The notes under the pieces are model-generated. The model was not told the origin of the DNA. It ran no database searches and saw only the letters and a list, made by a program, of their open reading frames with translations. 64,000 nt of DNA, from NCBI RefSeq assembly GCF_018614055.1, contig NZ_JAGGPB010000039.1, positions 1 to 64,000 of the forward strand, written 5' to 3'. Both the position numbers and the translations under genes were made by a program. This document shows positions 51,881 to 60,189 of the stretch, piece after piece (positions within the stretch are counted from its first letter, which is position 1; the number at the start of each line of letters is the position of its first letter). Source of the DNA: Streptomyces sp. ISL-98. Lineage in GTDB: Bacteria > Actinomycetota > Actinomycetes > Streptomycetales > Streptomycetaceae.

Positions 51881-52860
51881 CCGCCCATCCCCGGCTGAGC
51901 ATCGGCCTGCCCGTCTACAACGGCGAGGAGTACCTGGCCGAGGCGCTCGACGCCCTGCTCGGCCAGACCTACGAGGACTTCGAGCTGGTCATCTCCGACA
52001 ACGCCTCGACCGACGGGACTCAGGACATCTGCGGCAAGTACGCCGCGCAGGACTCGCGCATCCGGTACATACGACTGCCCCGGAACATCGGCGCCGCACC
52101 GAACCACAACTACGTGTTCACCGAGTGCCGCGGCGAGCTGTTCAAGTGGGCCTCGCACGACGACCTGTACGCCCGGGACCTGCTGCGGCGCTGCGTGGAG
52201 GCGCTGGACGAGCGGCCCGGCGTGATCCTCGCACACTCCGACCAGGCGGTCATCGACGGCGACGGCCAGGTGAAGGTCCCGTACGCGTACACGCTCGCCA
52301 CCGACTCGCCCCACGCGCCCGAGCGCTTCCGCAGTCTGCTGTTCGAGCCCGGCGGCGACGACTTCTACGGGGTGATGCGGGCCGACGTGCTGCGCCGGGT
52401 GAAGCCGCACGACAGCTACCACCACGCGGACCGCACCTTCGTCGCCGAGATCACCCTGCACGGGCCCTTCCACCAGGTGCCGGAGCTGCTGTACTTCCGC
52501 CGCGACCACCCCACCCGCGCCGAGCGGGCGAACCCGAGCAAGCGCTCCCGGTGCGTCAACCTCGACCCACGCCGGGCAGGCCTGCTGCACCCGACGCCCC
52601 GGCTGCTCGCCGAGTACCTCTGGGGCTTCGCCTCGGCGATCCGGCGGGCGCCGTTGTCCCCCGCCGACCGGCGCGCGTGCTACCGGCACCTGGCCGCATG
52701 GATGACCAGCCGGGTCCGGCCGGGCGCCGGCGAGCGGGTCGAGGACCGCGCCCCGGTCGACCCGGCCCTGCTCAGCGTCTCCGTCGACGCCCTCGTCGCC
52801 GGACGTGAAGGTCGTGCAGGTCGTGATGCTCGTGATGCTCGTGAAGGGAGGCAGGCATGA
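51877..52860 (+). CDS. Family 2 glycosyltransferase with repetitive charged tail
   Basis: The 327-aa GT-A enzyme reads S-I-G-L-P-V-Y-N-G-E-E-Y-L-A-E-A-L-D near the start, then I-S-D-N-A-S-T-D-G-T. The DxD-like site is F-K-W-A-S-H-D-D-L-Y, and R-D-H-P-T-R-A follows. It adds a sugar to the repeat unit. The last 20 or so residues are a low-complexity run of G-R-E/G-R-D/A-R-D built from near-repeats of CGTGAAGGT and CGTGATGCT (52804-52848), likely slippage-prone. The ATG is 4 bp inside the flippase gene. Confidence 0.92.
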   Translation: MTAHPRLSIGLPVYNGEEYLAEALDALLGQTYEDFELVISDNASTDGTQDICGKYAAQDSRIRYIRLPRNIGAAPNHNYVFTECRGELFKWASHDDLYARDLLRRCVEALDERPGVILAHSDQAVIDGDGQVKVPYAYTLATDSPHAPERFRSLLFEPGGDDFYGVMRADVLRRVKPHDSYHHADRTFVAEITLHGPFHQVPELLYFRRDHPTRAERANPSKRSRCVNLDPRRAGLLHPTPRLLAEYLWGFASAIRRAPLSPADRRACYRHLAAWMTSRVRPGAGERVEDRAPVDPALLSVSVDALVAGREGRAGRDARDAREGRQA

Positions 52861-54143
52861 CGTCCGGAAGTGAAACCCCGGTGCGCGTCGGGGTGTTCGG
52901 ACTGCTCGGCTCCGGCAACCTCGGCAACGACGGGTCGCTCGAGGCCGTGCTCGGCTACCTCCGCGCCGACCACCCGGAGGCGCTCGTGGACGCGCTGTGC
53001 GGCGGACCCGAGGTCGTCACGTCCCGGTACGGGATTCCCGCGATGCGGCTGCACTGGTACCGCGGGGAGTACCGGACCGCGTCACGGGCGGGCGCGATCG
53101 CGGGGAAGGGACTGGGCAAACTCGTCGACGTCGTCCGCACCGCCGCCTGGGTGCGCCGGCACGACGTGGTGATCGTGCCGGGTATGGGCGTCCTTGAGGC
53201 CACGCTGCCGCTGCGGCCGTGGGGCTTCCCGTACTCGCTGTTCCTGCTCTGCGCGAGCGGCCGGCTGCTGCGCACCCGGGTTGCGCTTGTCGGTGTCGGC
53301 GCCGCCGCGATCGGCAACCGGCCGACCCGGGCCCTGGTGCGCTGGTCGGCACGGCTTGCCGCATACCGGTCGTACCGGGACACCCAATCCCGCGACGCTA
53401 TGCGGAAGATGGGCGTGGACACGGCGCGCGACGAGGTCTACCCGGACCTCGCCTTCGCCCTGCCGACGCCGCCGGAATGGGGTATCCCCTGCTCGGAGCT
53501 TGTCGGAGAGCTTGGGGAAGCGCCCTCGGGTCCGCCGGACGCGCCGGGCCCGGTCTGCGTCGGCGTCATGGACTTCCACGGCGGCAACGACGACCGCGCC
53601 CGGGCCGAGCAGATCCACCGGCGCTACCTCGACGGGACGACCCGATTCGTCCGCGCTCTGGTCGAGGACGGCAGGCCGGTCCGGCTGCTCACCGGCGACG
53701 CGTGCGATGCGCCGGTGGTGGCCGCGATCCTCGACGCGGTGGACTCGCCGCTGGTCACCGCTGCCGAGGCGGCCTCCCTTGCCGACTTGATGAAGGAGAC
53801 GGCGGCTGCCGACGCCGTGGTGGCGACCCGGTACCACAACCTGATCTGCGCGCTGAAGGTCGGCACACCGACGCTCGCCCTCAGCTATGCGGCGAAGAGC
53901 GACGCGCTCATGGACCGGATGGGCCTCGCCGCGTACTGCCACCCGGCCCGCGAGGTCGACGCCGACCAACTCCTCGAACAGTTCCGGGCGCTGGAGAAGC
54001 AATCGGCGGAGCTGCGGCGAACCCTCGCCGAGCGGAACCTGATCGCCACCGGACAACTCGAGTCCCAGTTCACCGCCTTGACCGCGGCCCTGTTCCCGGC
54101 GGCCGACCATGCCCGACCCCACGCCCGCCAGGAGGCCCCATGA
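52857..54143 (+). CDS. Polysaccharide pyruvyl transferase family protein
   Basis: The 428-aa protein belongs to the PS_pyruv_trans family: G-L-L-G-S-G-N-L-G-N-D-G-S near the N-terminus, then V-P-G-M-G-V-L, D-T-Q-S-R-D-A-M, and the late conserved V-A-T-R-Y-H-N-L-I-C-A-L-K with the catalytic Arg/His. It would add a ketal pyruvate (from phosphoenolpyruvate) to a sugar, giving negative charge. A long-form REP-like repeat (53479-53521) is inserted in frame, encoding about 14 residues around W-G-I-P-C-S-E-L-V. The gene starts inside the GT2 stop. Confidence 0.9.
   Translation: MTSGSETPVRVGVFGLLGSGNLGNDGSLEAVLGYLRADHPEALVDALCGGPEVVTSRYGIPAMRLHWYRGEYRTASRAGAIAGKGLGKLVDVVRTAAWVRRHDVVIVPGMGVLEATLPLRPWGFPYSLFLLCASGRLLRTRVALVGVGAAAIGNRPTRALVRWSARLAAYRSYRDTQSRDAMRKMGVDTARDEVYPDLAFALPTPPEWGIPCSELVGELGEAPSGPPDAPGPVCVGVMDFHGGNDDRARAEQIHRRYLDGTTRFVRALVEDGRPVRLLTGDACDAPVVAAILDAVDSPLVTAAEAASLADLMKETAAADAVVATRYHNLICALKVGTPTLALSYAAKSDALMDRMGLAAYCHPAREVDADQLLEQFRALEKQSAELRRTLAERNLIATGQLESQFTALTAALFPAADHARPHARQEAP
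53479..53521 (-). repeat. REP-like repeat, copy 2 (inside pyruvyl transferase gene)
   Basis: The minus-strand reading is CTTCCCCAAGCTCTCCGACA followed by AGCTCCGAGC and AGGGGATACCCCA. It is the long form, with a second hairpin arm between the two conserved halves. It is in opposite orientation to copies 1 and 3, and the host frame is kept. Confidence 0.8.
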
Positions 54144-54691
54144 AAGCGACCGAAGTCCCGGCGATCGCCGGCGCGTACCTGTTCGAGCCGACGCCGTACG
54201 CCGACGAGCGCGGCTTCTTCTGCCGCACCTTCGACGCCGACGTGGTCCGCTCGGTGGGCCTCGACCCGAACGCCTTCGTCCAGCACAGCCTGTCCCGCTC
54301 GGTGCGAGGCGTGCTGCGCGGCCTGCACCTGCGCTCCGGCGCCGGCGAGGCCAAGCTCGTGCGGTGCTCGTACGGGAGGATCTTCGACGTCGTCGTGGAC
54401 CTGCGGCCGGACTCGCCGACCTACCGCAACGTGGCCTCCTTCGACCTGTCCGACGAGACGCAGGTGACCCTGTACATCCCGGCGGGGTGCGCGCACGGTT
54501 TCCAAGCGCTGACCGAGACCGCAGACATCTCCTATCAGATCGACCGCCCGCACAATCCGGCCGAAGACGTGACGATCGCCTTCGACGACCCGGAACTCGC
54601 CATCCCCTGGCCACTGCCGGCCATATCGATGTCCAAGCGGGACCGGGAGGCGCCGAGCCTCGCCGAGGCCCTGAAGCAGAAAGAGAGCTGA
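54140..54691 (+). CDS. dTDP-4-dehydrorhamnose 3,5-epimerase-like protein (RmlC family)
   Basis: The 183-aa cupin-type epimerase has F-E-P-T-P-Y-A-D-E-R-G-F-F-C-R-T-F, Q-H-S-L-S-R-S-V-R-G-V-L-R-G-L-H-L (with the catalytic His), and the Y-I-P-A-G-C-A-H-G-F loop. It may act on CDP- or dTDP-linked 4-keto sugars. Several C-methyl sugar pathways need such a 3- or 5-epimerase beside the C-methyltransferase, which is 7 genes upstream here. The start overlaps the previous stop by 4 bp and follows GGAGG. Confidence 0.92.
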   Translation: MKATEVPAIAGAYLFEPTPYADERGFFCRTFDADVVRSVGLDPNAFVQHSLSRSVRGVLRGLHLRSGAGEAKLVRCSYGRIFDVVVDLRPDSPTYRNVASFDLSDETQVTLYIPAGCAHGFQALTETADISYQIDRPHNPAEDVTIAFDDPELAIPWPLPAISMSKRDREAPSLAEALKQKES

Positions 54692-54698
54692 AGTCAGC

Positions 54699-56063
54699 GT
54701 GGACACCGAAGAGTTCCTCCTGCCCCGGTCGCGGAAGGCGAACGAGCGGCTGCACGCCATGATCCCCGGGGGCGCGCACACGTACGCCAAGGGCGACGAC
54801 CAGTACCCCGAGAACCTGGCCCCGGTCATCAGCCACGGCCGCGGTGCCCACGTGTGGGACATCGACGGCAACCGCTACATCGAGTACGGGTCCGGACTGC
54901 GCTCGGTCAGCCTCGGCCACGCCCACCCACGCGTGCTCGAGGCGGTGCGGCGGGAACTCGACCGCGGCAGCAACTTCGTCCGGCCTTCCATCGTGGAGGT
55001 CGAGGCCGCGGAACGCTTCCTGGCCACGGTGCCGACCGCCGAGATGGTGAAGTTCGCGAAGAACGGCTCCGATGCCACCACCGCCGCGGTGCGCCTCGCC
55101 CGCGCCGTCACGGGGCGCCCGCGGGTGGCCATCTGCGGCGACCATCCGTTCTTCTCCGTCGACGACTGGTTCATCGGTACGACGCCGATGTCCGCCGGCA
55201 TTCCGGCGGCCACCACCGAGCTCACCGTGGCGTTCCCGTACGGGGACTTGGCCGCCACGGAGGAACTGCTCACCCGGTATCAGGACGAGATCGCCTGCCT
55301 GATCCTCGAACCCGCCGGGCACGCCGAGCCTTCCCCTAGCTCTCAACTTCGTTCGAGCAGGGGAGACCCCACTCCCGGGTACCTCGCGGGCCTCCGCGAA
55401 CTGGCCGACCGGCACGGCTGCGTACTGATCTTCGACGAGATGATCACCGGCTTCCGATGGTCCGAGGCGGGCGCCCAGGGCCTGTACGGCGTCGTCCCCG
55501 ATCTCTCCACGTTCGGCAAGGCGCTGGGCAACGGGTTCGCCGTCTCCGCGCTGGCCGGGCGCCGCGACCTGATGGAACGGGGCGGGCTGCGTCACTCCGG
55601 CGACCGGGTGTTCCTGCTGTCCACCACGCACGGTGCGGAGACCCACTCCCTGGCAGCCGCGATGGCCGTGCAGACCACCTATGTCGAGGAGGGCATCACC
55701 GCGCAACTGCACGCCCTCGGCGAGCGACTGGCCGCCGGTGTCCGCGCAGCCGCGGCCGGCATGGGCGTCGGCGATCACGTCGTCGTCCGGGGCCGGGCCA
55801 GCAACCTGGTCTTCGCCACCCTCGACGAGAACCGGCAGCCGTCGCAGCAGTACCGCACCCTGTTCCTGCGCCGGCTCCTCGCGGGCGGAGTGCTGGCCCC
55901 GTCGTTCGTGGTGAGCAGCGCGCACGACGACGCCGACATCGACCGCACCGTCGACGTGGTGGCCCAGGCATGTGCGGTGTACCGGAAGGCACTGGACGCC
56001 GCCGACCCCACCCCCTGGCTGGCCGGGCGGCCGGTGAAGCCCGTGTTCCGCCGCCTGGCGTGA
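54699..56063 (+). CDS. Class III aminotransferase (glutamate-1-semialdehyde aminomutase-like)
   Basis: GTG 54699 gives a 454-aa PLP enzyme close to the HemL fold: V-W-D-I-D-G-N-R-Y-I-E-Y, K-F-A-K-N-G-S-D-A-T-T-A-A-V-R, I-F-D-E-M-I-T-G-F-R, and the PLP lysine in S-T-F-G-K-A-L-G-N-G. Its place at the end of a glycan locus argues for sugar amination or a side-group aminotransferase over tetrapyrrole synthesis. A REP-like repeat (55329-55371) is inserted in frame after E-P-A-G-H-A-E, adding a Ser/Arg-rich loop. It is the last gene of the plus-strand run. Confidence 0.9.
   Translation: MDTEEFLLPRSRKANERLHAMIPGGAHTYAKGDDQYPENLAPVISHGRGAHVWDIDGNRYIEYGSGLRSVSLGHAHPRVLEAVRRELDRGSNFVRPSIVEVEAAERFLATVPTAEMVKFAKNGSDATTAAVRLARAVTGRPRVAICGDHPFFSVDDWFIGTTPMSAGIPAATTELTVAFPYGDLAATEELLTRYQDEIACLILEPAGHAEPSPSSQLRSSRGDPTPGYLAGLRELADRHGCVLIFDEMITGFRWSEAGAQGLYGVVPDLSTFGKALGNGFAVSALAGRRDLMERGGLRHSGDRVFLLSTTHGAETHSLAAAMAVQTTYVEEGITAQLHALGERLAAGVRAAAAGMGVGDHVVVRGRASNLVFATLDENRQPSQQYRTLFLRRLLAGGVLAPSFVVSSAHDDADIDRTVDVVAQACAVYRKALDAADPTPWLAGRPVKPVFRRLA
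55329..55371 (+). repeat. REP-like repeat, copy 3 (inside aminotransferase gene)
   Basis: CTTCCCCTAGCTCTCAACTT followed by CGTTCGAGC and AGGGGAGACCCCA. It is the variant of the long form with central AACTTCGTT. It encodes P-S-P-S-S-Q-L-R-S-S-R-G-D-P-T in the aminotransferase. The open frame is kept, and the insert falls between conserved blocks. Confidence 0.8.
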
Positions 56064-56075
56064 CGTGATGCGTCG

Positions 56076-56765
56076 TCAGCGGGCCTCCCGCCGACCGGCG
56101 TCGGCCATCCGGTCGCCCCGCCGGTCGGCAGTCCAGTCGACCAGCCACGCGGTCGCCGGTACCACCGCCAGCGCGGTGCACCAGCCGCCGAGGGCGTCGG
56201 TCGGGTAATGCGCGCCCAGGGCGACCTGCGCCCAGCCCATGGCGGCACCGGCAACCAACGCCGCGGCGAGCACGAGTAACGCGCCGGCCGTCCTGCCGAG
56301 GCCGAGCCGGCCGGTCGCGAGCAGCGCCACGATGAGGGCGAGCGCGGTGAGGAAGGCTGTGTGCCCGCTCGGATAGGACAGGTTGCCGTCGCCGTGGATG
56401 GTGCGTCCCACCAGGCGCTTGAGCAGCGTCGCCGTGGCCACGGTCATGCCGACACCGAGAACGACGAGCGCCGCCGCGACAGGACGCCGAAGCAGCAGGC
56501 AGCCCGTCACGGCGGCCACGACCAGCATCGCCGCTCCGGCGGGCTCCCCCAAGAAGTCCGTGGCCAGAGCGACGTACCGCCACGGCGGCCGCACACTGTC
56601 CGCCGTCGGCTGGATGATCCACCTGTCCACCCTGCCGGGCTGGCTGTGGCCGGCATACAGGACCCCGAGCACGACGACCACCAGCGCGGCGAGGGCCGCG
56701 ATCAGCCCGAGCCCCACGCGCAGCGACGGGGGCAGCACCGTGGGCGCCGGCCGGCAGCCGGTCAC
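56076..56765 (-). CDS. PAP2-family membrane phosphatase
   Basis: GTG 56765 gives 229 aa with six predicted membrane spans. The phosphatase signature is complete: K-R-L-V-G-R-T (K-x6-R-P-like, with Thr), S-Y-P-S-G-H-T-A, and G-A-H-Y-P-T-D with the catalytic His. Members remove the terminal phosphate of undecaprenyl pyrophosphate or phosphatidate. Next to a polysaccharide locus, recycling of the lipid carrier is a fair guess. It is convergent with the aminotransferase, 12 bp apart. Confidence 0.9.
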   Translation of the reverse strand: MTGCRPAPTVLPPSLRVGLGLIAALAALVVVVLGVLYAGHSQPGRVDRWIIQPTADSVRPPWRYVALATDFLGEPAGAAMLVVAAVTGCLLLRRPVAAALVVLGVGMTVATATLLKRLVGRTIHGDGNLSYPSGHTAFLTALALIVALLATGRLGLGRTAGALLVLAAALVAGAAMGWAQVALGAHYPTDALGGWCTALAVVPATAWLVDWTADRRGDRMADAGRREAR

Positions 56766-56830
56766 ACGCCCACCGCGTCCGGTCGGCCTGCGGCAGTGCC
56801 CTTGTTGTCTGCCGTACGCAGCGTCGGGCG

Positions 56831-57000
56831 TTGCGGGATTACCCGCTGCCGCCCGCCGACATGGCCGGGATCGTCAGCCTGTACGGGCTGCGCGGCTGGA
56901 CCGAGCAAGATGACAAACCCGTCGAGCACGAACTGGGCTGGGCCGACTTCCAGCTCCGCTCCGGCCAGGCGATCCAACGCGAGCCCCCCGTCGTGTCCGA
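56831..57000 (+). pseudogene. IS701-type transposase C-terminal fragment
   Basis: The plus-strand frame reads A-G-I-V-S-L-Y-G-L-R-G-W-T-E-Q, then V-E-H-E-L-G-W-A-D-F-Q-L-R-S-G-Q-A-I. The usual form is Y-K-x-V-K-D-E-L-G-W-A-D-F-Q-V-R-S-D-x-A-I-R-R-H, a landmark near the C-terminus of IS701-like transposases. Several conserved residues are changed and the frame drifts afterwards. The stretch from 57000 to 57290 shows no further gene. Confidence 0.65.
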
Positions 57001-57290
57001 CCCACCCTCGAGCGACCATAGCTGCCCCGCGGACACCCGCTCCTGGCCTGTACGACTCCGCAGGAGCCGTAAGCCTGTGCAGCCCCGAACTCGCCAGCCT
57101 GGCCATCGCCTTGGCCAAGGGAATCGGGATCAGCCTCTACTTGTCACCCTAACCAACAATCCGGTGCTCTCACACTGCCCCTATGACGGGGGTCACGGCT
57201 GTGCCTCCCCGGCGCTTCGCGGTTTGCCGCATGCGACGGACGTATCAGCGTGACGCCGCCTGCGGTCGAGGAGTCCGGGAACCGACTCGG

Positions 57291-59210
57291 TCACGTGGGC
57301 CCGGTGCTCGTACGAGCGTGCGACGACGTCCTTCGGCCCCCGTCCGGCGCCGGGTCGGCCGGTCCGGGCAGCCCGCTGGGACCGGCTCCTGGGACCGGGC
57401 GTCCGGAGGCCGACTCGGTGCTCTCGCCGAGGAAGCCGCCCGACTGGTGCTGCCACAGCTTGGCGTAGGCACCGTTCGCCGCGAGCAGCTCCTCGTGGGT
57501 GCCCTGCTCGACGACGCTTCCGCGGTCGAGGACGACGAGACGGTCCATGCCGGCGACGGTGCTCAGACGGTGGGCGACCACGAGGGCCGTACGTCCGTCC
57601 ATCAACCGCCACAGGGCGTCCTGGACGAGGAGCTCGCTCTCCGAGTCCAGCGCGCTGGTCGCCTCGTCGAGCAGCAGGATCGGGGCGTCGCGCAGGATGG
57701 CCCTGGCGAGGGCGACGCGCTGGCGCTGGCCGCCCGAGAGTTTCACTCCCCGCTCCCCCACCAGAGTGCCGAAGCCGTCGGGGAGTTGGTCGGCGAACTC
57801 CGTGACGTGCGCGGCCGCGGCCGCGGCGTGGATCTCCTCGTCGGTGGCGCTGGGCCGGGCGAAGGCGATGTTGTCCCGCAGGCTGCGGTGGAACATGGCG
57901 GGTTCCTGCGGGACGTAGGCGATCAGTGAGCGCAGGTCGGTCTGGCGCAGCCGGCTGATGTCCTGACCACCGATCAGGATGCGTCCGTCATCGATGTCCG
58001 ACATCCGCAGCAGGAGCCGGGTGAGTGTGGTCTTGCCGCCGCCGGACCTGCCGACCAGACCGATCCGTGCGCCTGCGGGCACGTCCAGGTCGAGTGCCTG
58101 GAAAATCGGCTTCGCGCCCGCGTGGGCGAAGGTCACCGCCTCGAAGCGGATGCCTGTGTCCCGCGGAGCGAGCGGTTCGGGTTCCGTCGGGTCGAGCACG
58201 GTGGGCGGATCCAGCAGCAGCTCCGTGAATTGCGCGGCCTCGGTCATCGAGCTTTCCAGACGCCGGTAGATCTGGTTGAACTCGAACATGATCTGGGTCG
58301 CGTTGGAGTAGTAGGTGAAAGCGACGACGACCTCCTCCACTCCCTGGCCCGGGCCACCGAAGGCGATGGCGACCAACAGGCCCAGCACGTTGGTCAGCAC
58401 GGACATGGGGGCGATCAGGGTGTCGACGCGCAGATTGCCGTAGTCCCACGACCTCAGCGTCAGGCGCCGGGAGTCCGCGACACGGCTGCGGTGTTCGTCG
58501 GCCTCCCGCCGCTCGGCCGCGAACGCCCGGATGGTCTCCATGTTCATGAGGCTGTCGGCGACGTGGCCGGAGACCCGGGCGATCGCCGCCTCACGGTCGT
58601 TGACGAGCCTCTGCCGGCGACGGATCAGAGGTGTCGCGGCTACCACGGTCAGCACGATCATCACAAGAAGGCCGGCGACAAGCATCGGTTCGTAGCTCCA
58701 CAGGACCACGGCACCGAACACCAGGGGGACGAGACTGCCCACGATCCGGTACGTCACCGTGTCGACGAAGTCCTCGAAGCGCTTGCCGAAGCTCAGCACC
58801 CGTTTGGTCAAGGAGCCGGCGAAGCTGTCGTGGAAGAATGCCGCGTCCTTGGCGAGGAGTTCGTCCATGCCGCTCACGTACAGGTGTTCCATGCCGAGGG
58901 CGTCCACGCGGTTCAGGCAGTGCTGCCCGACCCGCCATACGGCCTCGGCGAGCAGCAGCGTCACGCCGACGCCCAGCACGTACGGCAGCGCCGAGCTGAG
59001 GGTGAGACCGCCGTCGTCGGCGGCCTGTCCTACCAGTTTGGCGATGAGTAGGGGGGCAACGTAGCGGATGCCGATGTTGCCCACGGCCGGCAGCAGCAGC
59101 GCGGGCAGGGCCAGTCGTCGTAGTCGCAGCAGTTCCCGGCCGTAGCGGCGCAGTGCCAGAACGACCGCGCTCCTGCCCGGCGTCGGCCCTCGTGTATCTG
59201 TTGTCCCCAT
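57291..59210 (-). CDS. ABC exporter, fused membrane and ATPase domains
   Basis: ATG 59210 (GGGAG upstream; GTG 59213 is an alternative) gives 639 aa. Six membrane spans lie in about 30-320, followed by the nucleotide-binding domain: Walker A G-R-S-G-G-G-K-T-T, Q-loop V-P-Q-E-P, signature L-S-G-G-Q-R-Q-R, Walker B I-L-L-L-D-E-A-T-S-A-L-D, and an H-loop His. This is a half transporter that forms a dimer. A Pro/Ser-rich C-terminal tail of about 35 residues follows. No partner gene; substrate unknown, possibly a lipid or drug. Confidence 0.95.
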   Translation of the reverse strand: MGTTDTRGPTPGRSAVVLALRRYGRELLRLRRLALPALLLPAVGNIGIRYVAPLLIAKLVGQAADDGGLTLSSALPYVLGVGVTLLLAEAVWRVGQHCLNRVDALGMEHLYVSGMDELLAKDAAFFHDSFAGSLTKRVLSFGKRFEDFVDTVTYRIVGSLVPLVFGAVVLWSYEPMLVAGLLVMIVLTVVAATPLIRRRQRLVNDREAAIARVSGHVADSLMNMETIRAFAAERREADEHRSRVADSRRLTLRSWDYGNLRVDTLIAPMSVLTNVLGLLVAIAFGGPGQGVEEVVVAFTYYSNATQIMFEFNQIYRRLESSMTEAAQFTELLLDPPTVLDPTEPEPLAPRDTGIRFEAVTFAHAGAKPIFQALDLDVPAGARIGLVGRSGGGKTTLTRLLLRMSDIDDGRILIGGQDISRLRQTDLRSLIAYVPQEPAMFHRSLRDNIAFARPSATDEEIHAAAAAAHVTEFADQLPDGFGTLVGERGVKLSGGQRQRVALARAILRDAPILLLDEATSALDSESELLVQDALWRLMDGRTALVVAHRLSTVAGMDRLVVLDRGSVVEQGTHEELLAANGAYAKLWQHQSGGFLGESTESASGRPVPGAGPSGLPGPADPAPDGGRRTSSHARTSTGPT

Positions 59211-59308
59211 CACACTCCCGGAGGTTCGGAAGTCGGAAGTGTCCCGTCAGGGGAGGTCCTCAGTCCAGGCATTTACCGCGGACTGGCGAGAACCGGACAC
59301 CGCTGCGT

Positions 59309-59887
59309 TCAGCGTACGCAGCGGACGTATCCAGTGGTGAGCTTGCGGTAGGAGGAGCGGCCCGAGGCGTCCACCACGAGGTCCGCGGCGATCTCGTCCT
59401 CGCCGTCGCCGTCCTTGACGCGCACCCCCGTGACCTTCCCAGGCGTGGCCGTGCGCAGACCGGTGACGGTCAGTTCGCCCCGTAGGGTGACGGGCTCCAG
59501 CGCCGTCACCCGTTGGCGGAGAACATGCTCCAGGAGAGGACGGGAGAAAGTCTGGATCGGCATGCCCATCGGTGTAGGCGGTGGGGTGCCGTTGGGCAGC
59601 ACGGCACACAGTCCTTCGCCCCAGTCCCACACCGGCGCACCGGCCTGTTCCAGCTCGGCCCGCAGCCCGGGGAAGTACCCCTCGAACACCTCGGCACCGA
59701 GGGCCAGAAGGCCATGGACATGGTGTCCCTGCGGCACCCCGGCCCTGGGTGCGGACGCACTCGGAAGCGCGTCGCGTTCGATGACGGTGACGACCTCGCA
59801 ACTGTCGGCCAGGACACGGGCGGCGGCAAGACCCGCCATGCCCGCCCCAATCACCACCGCGTGCCGGACGTCCGTATCCATGAGCAT
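59309..59887 (-). CDS. FAD-dependent monooxygenase-like protein, truncated
   Basis: ATG 59887 (GGGAGGAG upstream) gives only 192 aa. The N-terminal FAD-binding Rossmann motif is complete (V-V-I-G-A-G-M-A-G-L-A-A-A-R-V-L), followed by Q-G-H-H-V-H-G-L-L-A-L-G and D-L-V-V-D-A-S-G-R-S. The frame ends shortly after, so the substrate half and second FAD contact (usual length about 400-450 aa) are missing. It lies upstream of the ABC exporter on the same strand. It is probably a gene remnant whose 3' part was replaced. Confidence 0.75.
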   Translation of the reverse strand: MLMDTDVRHAVVIGAGMAGLAAARVLADSCEVVTVIERDALPSASAPRAGVPQGHHVHGLLALGAEVFEGYFPGLRAELEQAGAPVWDWGEGLCAVLPNGTPPPTPMGMPIQTFSRPLLEHVLRQRVTALEPVTLRGELTVTGLRTATPGKVTGVRVKDGDGEDEIAADLVVDASGRSSYRKLTTGYVRCVR

Positions 59888-60189
59888 GCCGCTCCTCCCT
59901 CTACGGGCCGAACCCCGCTGTTCCCGGACCCTTCCCTGCCCCGATGGGCCGACAGGTATTTCCGAAAGGTGTAACCACTGAGCACGTTCCGTAATCAGGG
60001 TGATATTGCCCCGAGTCGGCTGGTGGCTCGGCCCGGCCGTCGGCCTGGTCGTCGGCCTGGTCGTCGCGGCCACCGAGATGCTCCTGGTGCTCTCGCAGCA
60101 CCGAGCCGGAACCGCAATGACGATCTCCTCGCCGCCGTCCCTGCCGTCCGGACCGGCGCCCTCGTCGGATGCACTCACCCCGGACACCG
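59888..60189. other. Gap with no recognised gene
   Basis: It contains the promoter region of the truncated flavoprotein gene and the start of the alcohol dehydrogenase debris. Plus-strand frames here are Pro/Ser-rich and show no family similarity. Confidence 0.3.

Noticed and set aside
53082..55925. Very long minus-strand open frames opposite the polysaccharide genes (also near 37377-39152 and 30137-31432)
   Set aside because: They are antisense to strongly supported genes, have biased composition caused by high GC at third positions, and show no family motifs.
54699..56063. Aminotransferase as the haem pathway enzyme HemL
   Set aside because: No other tetrapyrrole genes are present; it is the last gene of a glycan locus beside sugar-modifying enzymes.
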